From Halarcobacter ebronensis (GTDB lineage: Bacteria > Campylobacterota > Campylobacteria > Campylobacterales > Arcobacteraceae), in the NCBI RefSeq assembly GCF_013201825.1, contig NZ_CP053836.1:62001-126000 (forward strand): a stretch of DNA of 64,000 bases, read 5' to 3'. A program made the position numbers and the translations under genes. Positions 24,172 to 32,721 of this stretch are shown here, one piece after another (the first letter of the stretch is position 1; every line of letters begins with the position of its first letter). The notes beneath the pieces were generated by a model, which had not been told where the DNA came from, did not search any database, and saw only the letters and a list, made by a program, of their open reading frames with translations.

Positions 24172-25659
24172 TTAAAAACTATGAAGTAAAGAATTTCTAA
24201 TCTCACTGTATTGGGAAATAAAATTTGAATAAGCTTCAATTACCTCTTGTTTGTATGTATCTTGAGAGTTTTGAGAAGCATTTTTAGCTGCATTTGATAC
24301 AATATTTATAATAGAGTCAAGATTTAATGGTGTTGTTTCTTTTTGTTGTTGTGTATTTGAAGCATTTTCGTTTTTATTTTCCTTCTCATCTGTATCTTCC
24401 TTTGTTTGAAGATCACTCGCATAAATCAATAACCCATTAATAATAAGAGAATCAAGATTACCATTTTGAAGATTTTCTATATTTTCAGTAATAGCTAAAT
24501 CACTCCAAACTGCCACTTTAGGATCACTTATGGTTTGAAGTTTATTATATATTGCTTCGTTTAAAGTATCATCTTTTAAATAATCCACTTTATCAAGTTG
24601 GGCTTTAAACGCAAGTAAATTATCTGTATCTTCTTTATTTAGTTTTGATACATTTTTTAAATTATCTTCTAAAATCTTTTTTAATTCATCTAAATTTTCT
24701 TTTGCTTCATCAAAAGTTATTTGTCTTAATTGAGCAGCGGTATAGGTACTGTAATCAGGTTTAATATCTTCTTCACTTTCAGTTTTAACTTCGTTAGTTG
24801 ATTCAGTCTCTTTTATCTCTTCTTTTTTTATATCATCATTTTCATTTTTTTTCACATCATATATACTAAATTTTTTTCCAGCAATTGTTATCTCATCCCC
24901 TTGTATAATAAATCCAGCAGAAAATCTTGAACTTTCAGGATCTTTATATTTTTGAACACCATATTTCTCTATAAATTCAAGTGCATCTTCAATTGATTGT
25001 AAAATTTGTTTGAGATCTGTTCCTTGAATAGTATAAGAAGTACCTCCCCTGTAGCCAACTTCACTACCATCTAGATCTACAGGATTAGAATAATCATAAA
25101 AGACCTGGCTATTATCCTCATATTTAGAATATATAGCTCTATTTATCTGATCATTATCAAAATAATTAACAATTTTAAATTTATCATTGAAATTAAGTAG
25201 GTCTTGTATCTCTGTGTTTTCTCTTGTTATTTGACCATACTGCTTATCAAGCATATCTTCTGTAATCTCATCTTCATTTAAAAATAAAAATGATTCCTCA
25301 AAACGGACTTGTTGATCTTGTGAGCCACCTCTTACTTCAATATCATCATTAAGAAGAAGTCTTTTTTGATAGTTTTTAAAAGATTCCGAATTTATAGTAT
25401 CTTTAGCCTCTTCCATTCGAGCTTCTAATATCTCTTTAATCTCTTCATAATTTGCTTTAATTTCATTATAAGAGAGTTCACTTAACTCTTTTGCACTATA
25501 AGTTGAATAATCACCCTCTACTTTTTGGGTAAAAGCTGTAAGCTCTACATCATATTCTTTATGTACTTTAAAAGAATTATTAATAGTATCTGTGGAACTT
25601 CTTTTTTGTATATTTGAAGAGATTTCATTAAAAAAATTATTAGATGATGAGATTACCAT
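24172..25659 (-). CDS. Uncharacterised 495-residue protein with internal repeat
   Basis: I do not recognise a family. A segment of about 30 residues occurs twice: DYSTYSAKELSELSYNEIKA near residue 50 and DYSTYTAAQLRQITFDEAKE near residue 290. Each is followed by a helical acidic stretch. Other parts are Asn/Gln/Glu-rich and low in complexity (about 275-300 and 415-440). There is no signal peptide, membrane segment or cysteine. The N-terminal Ser/Asn-rich start resembles proteins exported without Sec, but this is only an impression. It lies between nifE and nifN with its own terminator. Confidence 0.75.
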   Translation of the reverse strand: MVISSSNNFFNEISSNIQKRSSTDTINNSFKVHKEYDVELTAFTQKVEGDYSTYSAKELSELSYNEIKANYEEIKEILEARMEEAKDTINSESFKNYQKRLLLNDDIEVRGGSQDQQVRFEESFLFLNEDEITEDMLDKQYGQITRENTEIQDLLNFNDKFKIVNYFDNDQINRAIYSKYEDNSQVFYDYSNPVDLDGSEVGYRGGTSYTIQGTDLKQILQSIEDALEFIEKYGVQKYKDPESSRFSAGFIIQGDEITIAGKKFSIYDVKKNENDDIKKEEIKETESTNEVKTESEEDIKPDYSTYTAAQLRQITFDEAKENLDELKKILEDNLKNVSKLNKEDTDNLLAFKAQLDKVDYLKDDTLNEAIYNKLQTISDPKVAVWSDLAITENIENLQNGNLDSLIINGLLIYASDLQTKEDTDEKENKNENASNTQQQKETTPLNLDSIINIVSNAAKNASQNSQDTYKQEVIEAYSNFISQYSEIRNSLLHSF

Positions 25660-25776
25660 GGCATATCCTTTAATTAGTATTTTTTACTATAACTAGAGCT
25701 TTCTTAAAGTTAGATAAAATATTACTAATTCCGATATTTATTATATATGGTAATTTTATATATTTTTATAATTATT

Positions 25777-27132
25777 TTAATTAATAAGTTCTTCTCCCCA
25801 AGGTTCAGGTGTTCCAACAACTTTAAATACTTTGTTATTAACTGCATAACAAACATCTTTTGCCAAGTTTACAAGTCCTTTATAAGCTCCATAACTTATT
25901 TTCTTTTCTTGGTTTACATCAACAAAAGCAACCTTTTTCTTTATGGCTGTATACAGACTTCTTCCCCCTGCAAGAAGAATATCCACATTATGCTCATCTA
26001 TTAGTTTTGCTTGTTCTACTCCTGGATTAGTCATTAAAATATCCACATATTTAGAAGCAATCTCTTTATCCTCTAAGGTTGCTTTTCTAACACTTGTTGC
26101 AACTACTTCCAAACCAATATCTTGCAACGCACTTGCTATTGACCAAGATTTATTTCCTCCAGTATTTAAAATCGCTTTTTTACCCTCTAGCATTTTTCTA
26201 TAAGGCTCTAATGCACTCTCTAGTTTTGCTTCCTCTTGGGCAATTACCTCTTCAGCTCTTTGTAGTAACTCTTTGTCTCCAAAAGCATTTACAATACTTC
26301 TAATTGCATTACTTGTATCTCTTTTCCCATAAAACGAAATAGAGATATATGGAATTTGATACTTCTCTTGCATTTTTCTGCAAAGTGTTACTAAAGATTT
26401 TGCACATACAATTACATTTAGTTTTGCTCTGTGAGCCATTTGAATATCTTCAACTCTTCCATCTCCAGCCAAAGTTGAAACAATTTTAATACCAATTTTC
26501 TCTAAAATAGGAGTATATTGCCACATATCTCCTGTTACATTATACTCCCCAATTAGATTTATTCCATATGGATGAATCTCTTCAGGTTCCCTTGTTCCAA
26601 TTAGTTGATGAAGAACTGATTCTCCACCAAGTCTAGAACCTAAATTTTTACCTCCAACAAAACCTGGAGAGTGTATTACAACAACAGGAATATTATGTTT
26701 TTTCTCCATTCTTGCACACACATTATCCATATCATCACCAATCATAGCTGTAACACAAGTTTCATATACAAAGATTGCTTTAGGATTTTTATGTTCAACT
26801 ATATATTCAATAGAGTCTTCTAATTTTTTGTTTCCACCAAAAATCACATCATTTGTATTTACATCTGTTGTAAATCCCGTGACAGTATTATTCTCTCCCC
26901 TATGAGAGGTTAGAGTCTGTCTTGTCTCCCAAGATGCTCCAATACATGTTGCAGGAGAGTGCACTAAATGAACTACATCTGCATAAGGAAAAAGTGAAAT
27001 TTGTGAACCTTCAAAGGCGCATCCACCAGAAGTTGCACCTGGTTTTGGTTTATCACAAGAAGATTTTTTTGTTTTATTATGAGAACATGCACTCTCATTT
27101 AATAGATCCCTAATTAGTTTTTTATTTACCAT
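25777..27132 (-). CDS. nifE: NifE, FeMo-cofactor scaffold alpha subunit
   Basis: NifE forms the NifEN scaffold for FeMo-co assembly. The 451-residue protein has the N-terminal cysteine region, TSGGCAFEGSQISLFPYADVVHLVHSP followed by ATCIGASWETR, then FVYETCVTAMIGDDMD and HSPGFVGGKN, all typical of NifE. The start is ATG 27132; the longer reading to 27171 would begin at the sigma-54 -12 element. The gap downstream (25660-25776) shows no clear terminator. Confidence 0.95.
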   Translation of the reverse strand: MVNKKLIRDLLNESACSHNKTKKSSCDKPKPGATSGGCAFEGSQISLFPYADVVHLVHSPATCIGASWETRQTLTSHRGENNTVTGFTTDVNTNDVIFGGNKKLEDSIEYIVEHKNPKAIFVYETCVTAMIGDDMDNVCARMEKKHNIPVVVIHSPGFVGGKNLGSRLGGESVLHQLIGTREPEEIHPYGINLIGEYNVTGDMWQYTPILEKIGIKIVSTLAGDGRVEDIQMAHRAKLNVIVCAKSLVTLCRKMQEKYQIPYISISFYGKRDTSNAIRSIVNAFGDKELLQRAEEVIAQEEAKLESALEPYRKMLEGKKAILNTGGNKSWSIASALQDIGLEVVATSVRKATLEDKEIASKYVDILMTNPGVEQAKLIDEHNVDILLAGGRSLYTAIKKKVAFVDVNQEKKISYGAYKGLVNLAKDVCYAVNNKVFKVVGTPEPWGEELIN

Positions 27133-27166
27133 AATTGAGCCTTTATTTATCCATATGTAGTTTACA

Positions 27167-27183
27167 TGCAAAAGTTATTCCAA
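27167..27183 (-). promoter_or_regulatory. Sigma-54 promoter of nifE
   Basis: The minus strand reads TGGAATAACTTTTGCA with GG and GC 10 bases apart; expected start near 27156. The TAA stop of the upstream histidine kinase gene lies inside the spacer of this promoter, so the kinase C-terminus and the promoter share bases. Confidence 0.87.
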
Positions 27184-28152
27184 TGGGATTTTTATGGTAA
27201 AAACTGCTCCTTTATAATCTAGATTTTCACTATTTTTTGCACTAATATTGCCTTTAAAATGTTCAGAAATAATTTTTTGAGACATATAAAGTCCGATTCC
27301 TGTCCCTTGTGAGTGATGTTTTGTTGTAAAGTAAGGATCAAAGATTTTAGATATATTTTCTGTTTTTATCCCCCCTGCATTATCGGAAATAATTATAAAG
27401 TAGTTTTTCTTATCTTTATAACTTCTTAGTTTTAGAATATTTTTTGCAGTTGGATTTTTTTTAAACTCCTCTTTTGCATTATTTAAAAGATTTAAAAGCA
27501 CTTGTGTAAATTCACTTTCAACTCCATATAAAGGAAAATCTTCAATCTCTTTTTCAATAGTTATATTGTATTTATACAGTTGAGTTTTTATAATTTTTAG
27601 GGAACTTTCAAGGGCATGACTAATAAAAAACTCCTTTTTAGGAACATTTGGATTATAAAAATTTCTAAAATCCTCAATTGTTTGAGAGAGATATTTTGCA
27701 CTTGTAACAATCCCTTCAAGATTTTTTAATTCTTGTTTCTCATTTGTTTCTTTTAGCTCTTTTTGTAATTGAATAGCTGTTGCTGCAGTTGTTATTATAC
27801 TTAAAGGTTGTCTCCATTGATGGGAAATATTACTTAAAAGTTCCCCTATTGTAGCCATTTTTGATTGTTGAAAAAGAAGTGAATCTTTTTTTCTATTTTT
27901 TTCTAATTCCTTTTTTAACTCTTTTTTATAGTTTATAAAATAATTTTCTAATATTTTTGAAATAAAATGGGAGGAGAAAAAAATTAAAGCAGTTATTATT
28001 AAAAAAATCAAAGAGAGTTTATTAAAATAGAGAGTTAACAACTCTTTTTGATTATAAAATAAAAAAGAGATAATTGAGATATAAAATAAAATAGTTACCA
28101 TTGAAGGTACAACTTTTATAAAACATAAAACTCTTTTTTCTTGAATCTTCAT
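27175..28152 (-). CDS. Membrane sensor histidine kinase
   Basis: The 325-residue kinase has two membrane helices (about residues 15-33 and 45-67), a short coiled linker, the phospho-acceptor H111 in ISHQWRQPLS, and an ATPase domain with N (LLNNAKEEF), G1 (SDNAGGI) and G2 (GTGIGLYMS) boxes. There is almost no periplasmic domain, so it may sense membrane state or a partner. It starts 11 bases after the chemoreceptor stop, so they are probably one unit. No response regulator is adjacent. Its location immediately before nifE makes a nif-related signal possible but unproven. Confidence 0.88.
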   Translation of the reverse strand: MKIQEKRVLCFIKVVPSMVTILFYISIISFLFYNQKELLTLYFNKLSLIFLIITALIFFSSHFISKILENYFINYKKELKKELEKNRKKDSLLFQQSKMATIGELLSNISHQWRQPLSIITTAATAIQLQKELKETNEKQELKNLEGIVTSAKYLSQTIEDFRNFYNPNVPKKEFFISHALESSLKIIKTQLYKYNITIEKEIEDFPLYGVESEFTQVLLNLLNNAKEEFKKNPTAKNILKLRSYKDKKNYFIIISDNAGGIKTENISKIFDPYFTTKHHSQGTGIGLYMSQKIISEHFKGNISAKNSENLDYKGAVFTIKIPLE

Positions 28153-28163
28153 CTATCTTCCCT

Positions 28164-30038
28164 TTAAAAAGTTTCCCATTGACCATCTTCTTCCACTACT
28201 ATTTCAGGCTTTTTAATAGTTGATTTTTTAACCTTTTCTTCTCTTTTTTTAGGTATCTCTATTGTATCTTTTCCTTCAAATTCTTTTTCATCTGCATTTT
28301 TTACTATCACATCAGCAATATTTAAAGTATCAGTAGCTATCTCTTTGGCCTTTGCAGCAACTCCTGCATTTACTTGAGTTTGTTGATCTAATTGATTTAC
28401 AGCATCATTAATTTGTTCAATCCCTGTTAGTTGTTCTTTTGAAGTCTCTTCAACATTTTTAATTAATTCAGAAGTTTTTATTATGTTTTCATTTAATACA
28501 TGGTAACCAGAGATCATATCATTTGCAATATTTTTACCTAAATTTGCTTTTTCTGTAGCTATTAATACTAAATCTTTAATCTCTTTAGCAGCTTCGGCGC
28601 TTCTTGAAGCCAGATTTCTAACCTCTTGTGCAACAACAGCAAAACCTTTTCCCGCTTCCCCAGCAGTTGCAGCTTCAACAGCAGCATTAAGTGAAAGGAT
28701 ATTTGTTTGAAATGCAATTTGATCAATTACAGAGATTGCTTCATTTATTGCAGTTACTTGTTCATTTATCTCATCCATAGCAATTGTAGTTTGGTTTGCA
28801 AGATTTTCTCCTGAATTAGCAGATTCTTTTAATTGACTTGCAAAATTTGACATTTGAATTATATTTTGAGTGTTATTTGAAATATTACTAGTTATTTGTT
28901 CCAATGCTGCTGCAGTTTCTTCTAATGATGCAGCTGCTTCATGGGAAGAATCACTTAAAGAGTGCACATTATTTAAAAGCTCTTTTGCACTTCCTTGTAA
29001 AATTAATCCATTTTTTTTATTTTCTACCAACATCCCATTGATAATATTTGCTAAATGGTTTAATCCTGATGAAGTTTTACCTACATTATCCCCTATTCTA
29101 TGTCTAAAATCTAAATTTGCATACATTTTTAAAGCATTTTGAATATCATTTATATTTGAGCAAATATTTAAAGCCATAATGTCAATCATCTCATTAAAAA
29201 TCTTTTTCAATTCTTCTAAGTTTTCATTATGGGTACTTTTTTCTATTTTCTTATGTAGATATCCATTTTTTACTTCACTAACAATATTTTTAACATTTTC
29301 TATTAAGATACCATCAGCATTTATCTCTTTTTCTGCATCTCGTATATTTTGATTTATTATTTTTGCCATTTGGGCAAACTCATCTTTACCCTTTTCATTT
29401 AGATATGAAGATGATTTTGTTTTTCTATTTAGAAAATCAAAAAATGATAAAAGACCCTCTTTAAAACTATTTAACGCTTTTATTATATTAATAGAAATAG
29501 CAATGGTTACCAATATAAAAAGTATAGTTGAACATAATACTATTGTGATTAAAGCCCAATGTAAAGAGCTAAGTGCTTCCTCTTTTAGTTTGATTGCACT
29601 TTCATTTATAAAATTTATATCTTTTTCAATTTTTGAAATAAATTCAAGCATTTTTTTCATTTTATCTTCTTCTCTTGAAGTTAAGGAATCAAGAGAGTTT
29701 ATATAATTTTGAATATTTTCTGCAATCTCATCACAAATTTCTCTATTTTTAGCCATTGTTAAGGTCTCTTTAAATGCCAATATTTCCTCTTTTAATGAAG
29801 TAAAACTTTTTTGTGCTAATTCCTTTTTCTCTGAAGAGGGGCTTTCTACAAATTGGTAAACTTTGATTCTACTTTTTAATAAACCTTGACTTAACTCTTT
29901 TGTGGTAACGGCAGCTTCGTTTCTACTTTCTGATAGGGAACTATAATAAAAATAGATAAAACCAGAAAAGAGTATAATTAATAGATACATAATAGGGAAT
30001 ATAAATAGTTTCCCTTTCATAGATAAATTATTTAACAT
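28164..30038 (-). CDS. Methyl-accepting chemotaxis protein
   Basis: From ATG 30038 (AAGGAG seven bases upstream) the receptor has 624 residues. It has an N-terminal membrane helix, a helical periplasmic domain (about residues 30-155), a second helix, a HAMP-like linker, and the signalling tip [33 protein letters not shown] in the C-terminal half. A longer ATG at 30074 has no ribosome site. The C-terminal WETF ending resembles a CheR/CheB tether-like tail but is not the standard pentapeptide. It is upstream of and probably cotranscribed with the histidine kinase. Confidence 0.93.
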   Translation of the reverse strand: MLNNLSMKGKLFIFPIMYLLIILFSGFIYFYYSSLSESRNEAAVTTKELSQGLLKSRIKVYQFVESPSSEKKELAQKSFTSLKEEILAFKETLTMAKNREICDEIAENIQNYINSLDSLTSREEDKMKKMLEFISKIEKDINFINESAIKLKEEALSSLHWALITIVLCSTILFILVTIAISINIIKALNSFKEGLLSFFDFLNRKTKSSSYLNEKGKDEFAQMAKIINQNIRDAEKEINADGILIENVKNIVSEVKNGYLHKKIEKSTHNENLEELKKIFNEMIDIMALNICSNINDIQNALKMYANLDFRHRIGDNVGKTSSGLNHLANIINGMLVENKKNGLILQGSAKELLNNVHSLSDSSHEAAASLEETAAALEQITSNISNNTQNIIQMSNFASQLKESANSGENLANQTTIAMDEINEQVTAINEAISVIDQIAFQTNILSLNAAVEAATAGEAGKGFAVVAQEVRNLASRSAEAAKEIKDLVLIATEKANLGKNIANDMISGYHVLNENIIKTSELIKNVEETSKEQLTGIEQINDAVNQLDQQTQVNAGVAAKAKEIATDTLNIADVIVKNADEKEFEGKDTIEIPKKREEKVKKSTIKKPEIVVEEDGQWETF

Positions 30039-30164
30039 ATATTTTCTCCTTATGTCAAATACATAAAAGTACATAAAATATGTACAAACAAACTTATTAA
30101 AGTATTAAGATAGATTAATAAATCAGCGAAATATGATTCTTTCTTGATTTTTGAATCAAAATAG

Positions 30165-30246
30165 TCTATAGGATATTTGCCTATGGATATTTGAAATAAA
30201 ATTTTACATGATTTATTATTATTATAAACTTAACCTATAGGATATT
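30165..30246 (+). promoter_or_regulatory. Three direct repeats, candidate operator of the XRE regulator
   Basis: The motif YCTATAGGATATT occurs at 30165-30177 (TCTATAGGATATT), 30180-30192 (CCTATGGATATT, one base shorter) and 30234-30246 (CCTATAGGATATT). The third copy overlaps the ribosome site of the XRE gene starting at 30251. Its AGGA lies eight bases before the ATG. This layout suits self-repression. Confidence 0.6.
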
Positions 30247-30250
30247 AACC

Positions 30251-30520
30251 ATGTTTACATCAAATGTTGATGATGAAGAGATACAAAAATTTTATAAGGA
30301 GGTTTCTAATACCGTAAAAGCGTTAAGAATTGAAAATAAAATGAGCCAATTAGAATTGGCATTAACAATTGGTCAAAGGGGTAATGCTTTTTTTAATTAT
30401 GCTGAAAATAATACAAAAAACAAACATTTTAATCTTGAACATTTATATAAAATATCAAAAGCTTTAGGGATTAGTCTATCTCAATTTTTTGAATTAGTTG
30501 AAAAGCAGAATAATAGCTAA
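30251..30520 (+). CDS. XRE-family helix-turn-helix regulator
   Basis: The 89-residue protein is a single Cro/CI-type DNA-binding domain: MSQLELALTIGQRGNAFFNYAENN contains the turn and recognition helix (about residues 34-57), then HLYKISKALGISLSQFFELV. There is no effector or dimerisation domain. It lies between the minus-strand chemoreceptor and the plus-strand nif operon at 30617. Direct repeats upstream of it look like its own operator. It could repress the chemoreceptor gene as well, since the repeats lie in the shared intergenic region. Confidence 0.85.
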   Translation: MFTSNVDDEEIQKFYKEVSNTVKALRIENKMSQLELALTIGQRGNAFFNYAENNTKNKHFNLEHLYKISKALGISLSQFFELVEKQNNS

Positions 30521-30566
30521 AAATTTTTTATAACTTGTCTTTGGATTAAAAATAAAAAATATTTTA

Positions 30567-30582
30567 TGGAATACTTTTTGCA
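30567..30582 (+). promoter_or_regulatory. Sigma-54 promoter of the nifX-like/ferredoxin/flavodiiron operon
   Basis: TGGAATACTTTTTGCA has the GG-N10-GC arrangement. Expected transcription start is about 30594, 23 bases upstream of the ATG at 30617. It should drive five genes up to the terminator at 33961. Confidence 0.9.
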
Positions 30583-30616
30583 TATTGTTTTATGAATTTA
30601 AAAAAAGGGGTATTAA

Positions 30617-31000
30617 ATGTTAGCGATACCATTGGATAAAAACGATTCAACTACAATATCAGATCTATTTGGAAATGCTCCATATTTTGCTTTACTTGAT
30701 ATAAAAACCAATAAGTATAAAGTTGAAAAAAATAGTGGCTGTGGAAATGGCTTAGAGACAGCATCTTTTGTTAAAAATAGTGGTGCAAATGCAACAATAT
30801 TTTTTCATATGGGAGATGGGGTATTTAAAAACTTTTATGAAAACAATATCAAGGTATATTGTGTGGAGAAAAAATATCTAACAATTGAAGAGATATCTAA
30901 AAAAGTTGCAGAAAAAAGTTTAGCTGTGGTTACAAAAGAGAATGCAAAAGCATTACTTGATTCAGGAACTGCAACTTGTAGATGTGAGTGTAATGATTAA
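30617..31000 (+). CDS. NifX/NafY-family FeMo-cofactor-binding-like protein
   Basis: The 127-residue protein belongs to the dinitrogenase iron-molybdenum cofactor family: it starts MLAIPLDKNDSTTISDLFGNAPYF, and has GNGLETASFVKNSGANATI and IKVYCV. It may carry cofactor precursors or act in iron-sulfur handling. The C-terminus has a CRCEC cluster (about residues 121-125) not seen in NifX at 17293, suggesting a metal site. First gene of a five-gene sigma-54 operon. Confidence 0.85.
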   Translation: MLAIPLDKNDSTTISDLFGNAPYFALLDIKTNKYKVEKNSGCGNGLETASFVKNSGANATIFFHMGDGVFKNFYENNIKVYCVEKKYLTIEEISKKVAEKSLAVVTKENAKALLDSGTATCRCECND

Positions 31001-31009
31001 GGATATAAA

Positions 31010-31390
31010 ATGGCTGTGATTATAACTGATGAGTGTATAAACTGTGATTCATGTGTTGAAGAGTGTCCAGCAATGGCAATTGTTAGTGCAGATGATTCTC
31101 CACTTGATGAACCAGAATTTACATATGTAAAACCAGAGAAGTGTATTGAGTGCGTTGACTGCTCAGTTCCTAAATGTTTTGATGTATGCCCTACTCCAGG
31201 AGCAATAGCTTGGGATATGCCATATACGCAAGAGTATGATGATTATTATATGGAGAGAAATGGTGAAGGTATTTACAATATTAGAGTGCATAAGTCTAAA
31301 GGTGTATTTTCACCAGCTAATCAACCAAGACCATATAGGGATTCAATCTCTATAGAAGATAGAGTAGAACACAAAGCATTGGAATTTTAA
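31010..31390 (+). CDS. Two-cluster 4Fe-4S ferredoxin (FdxN/NifJ-partner type)
   Basis: The 126-residue protein has C9-x2-C12-x2-C15-x3-C19 (CINCDSCVEECP) and a second set beginning CIECVDC with a long spacer before KCFDVCP. This is the nif-associated 2[4Fe-4S] pattern with an insertion between the second and third ligands of cluster two. Such ferredoxins supply electrons to NifB or nitrogenase. A C-terminal extension of about 55 residues has no cysteine. It lies nine bases after the nifX-like gene. Confidence 0.9.
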   Translation: MAVIITDECINCDSCVEECPAMAIVSADDSPLDEPEFTYVKPEKCIECVDCSVPKCFDVCPTPGAIAWDMPYTQEYDDYYMERNGEGIYNIRVHKSKGVFSPANQPRPYRDSISIEDRVEHKALEF

Positions 31391-31393
31391 TTA

Positions 31394-32365
31394 ATGCAAA
31401 AAGATTTAGAGTATTACTTATCACTAAGTTACCCTTTTGAGTGTTATAGTGGTGAGCATGAACTAGGAGATGCCTTTTTAGTTCAATTTCTAGATTTTGA
31501 TGTAAAAGCAGCCAGCGATGATTATGATGAGGCAGTAGAGTTGGCCCATGAGTATTTGGCTCAATATATAGCAAATGAATTAAAAGCTGGAAGAGAACTT
31601 CCAAATCCAGGTGAAGGGATGGGATTTATGAAACATAGAGAAGCATTAGCCGCATATAAAAGCAGAGATTATGAGACTGCATACACTATTTGGCAAGAAG
31701 AGGCAAAAACAAAAAATGACCAAGCTATGGCAAATTTGGGGATAATGTACCTAAAAGGCGAGGGAGTTTCAAAAGATTATGCAAAAGCAAAAGAGTGGTT
31801 TGATGAGGCAAGTAAATATGATAATGATTCAGCAAATTTCAATTTAGCTTTAATGTACCAAACAAAAATTGGTGTTGAAGAGGATATGGAAAAAGCTAAA
31901 GATTATTTCAGACGAGCAGTTAGAAAAAACCATACTCAAGCAGCATTTAGATTAGCACTTATTTTACTTCAAGATAGAAATAACCTTGAGGGTGTAAAAG
32001 AGGGATTTAACTGTATGCTTAAAGCTGCAAAAAATGGTCATGCAATGGCAAATATTCAATTAACAGGAATCGATAAACCTTTACGCGAAGATTGTGAATT
32101 AAATGACTACTTTAGAGCTCAGTCAAAAGAGAAACAGCTTGAAATTATAAATGATGCTTTAGATAGATATATTAAACCTATTTTATTAAAAGATGGCGGA
32201 AATGTAGTTTTAGTTGATTTTATAAATGAGCCAGAGTTGGAATTAAGACTTGCATATCAAGGGGCATGTGTTGGGTGTTCAATCGCTTCAACAGGTACTT
32301 ATACAATGATATCAGAGACTATGCAAAAAGTTATTGATTCAAAAATTAGGATATTTATACTATGA
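31394..32365 (+). CDS. HicB-like / Sel1-repeat / NifU C-terminal domain fusion protein
   Basis: This 323-residue protein joins three parts. Residues about 25-75 (DAFLVQFLDFDVKAASDDYDEA... then RELPNPGEG) resemble a HicB antitoxin-type fold. Residues about 83-225 contain Sel1 repeats (KGEGVSKDYAKAKEWFDEAS and following). Residues 248-323 are a NifU C-terminal domain with C292-x2-C295 (GACVGCSIAST), which binds a transient [4Fe-4S] cluster. No HicA toxin is nearby. The NifU part suggests cluster delivery, with the Sel1 part as a docking scaffold. Its last four bases overlap the next gene's start. Confidence 0.82.
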   Translation: MQKDLEYYLSLSYPFECYSGEHELGDAFLVQFLDFDVKAASDDYDEAVELAHEYLAQYIANELKAGRELPNPGEGMGFMKHREALAAYKSRDYETAYTIWQEEAKTKNDQAMANLGIMYLKGEGVSKDYAKAKEWFDEASKYDNDSANFNLALMYQTKIGVEEDMEKAKDYFRRAVRKNHTQAAFRLALILLQDRNNLEGVKEGFNCMLKAAKNGHAMANIQLTGIDKPLREDCELNDYFRAQSKEKQLEIINDALDRYIKPILLKDGGNVVLVDFINEPELELRLAYQGACVGCSIASTGTYTMISETMQKVIDSKIRIFIL

Positions 32366-32718
32366 AAATTGCATTTGCTTCAAAGGATAATATTTATGTT
32401 AATGAGCACTTTGGTTGGTGTAAAGAGTTTCATATTTATGAAATAAAAGGGGACTCTTTTTTATATCTTAAATCAGTTGACTCTTCAATTGAGATTGATG
32501 ATGAGATAGATAAACTAACTTACAAAATTGAGTGTATTGAAGAGTGTGATATTTTATATGTACAACAAATAGGGCCAAAGGCTTCTATGATGGTAAAATC
32601 TGCACAAGTTTTTCCTATGCAAGCAAGTAAAGAGGGTGAAAAAATTGAGGATGTGTTAAATAAATTAATACAAATGCAAGAAAACCCTCCAATTTGGATG
32701 AGAAGGTTAATAGCATAA
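32362..32718 (+). CDS. NifX-family protein
   Basis: The 118-residue protein resembles the NifX at 17293 from end to end: MKIAFASKDNIYVNEHFGWCKEF contains the conserved HFG motif (about residues 17-19), then ECDILYVQQIGPKASMMV, and a C-terminal NPPIWMRRLI that matches NPPPFIKKII. It probably carries a cofactor precursor. The start overlaps the fusion gene by four bases (ATGA), so they are translationally coupled. It is the third NifX-like protein in the island apart from NifB. Confidence 0.86.
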   Translation: MKIAFASKDNIYVNEHFGWCKEFHIYEIKGDSFLYLKSVDSSIEIDDEIDKLTYKIECIEECDILYVQQIGPKASMMVKSAQVFPMQASKEGEKIEDVLNKLIQMQENPPIWMRRLIA

Positions 32719-32721
32719 AAG

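Noticed and set aside
31394-31620. HicAB toxin-antitoxin system
   Set aside because: Only a HicB-like fold is seen, fused to other domains; no HicA-sized gene with its histidine motif is adjacent.
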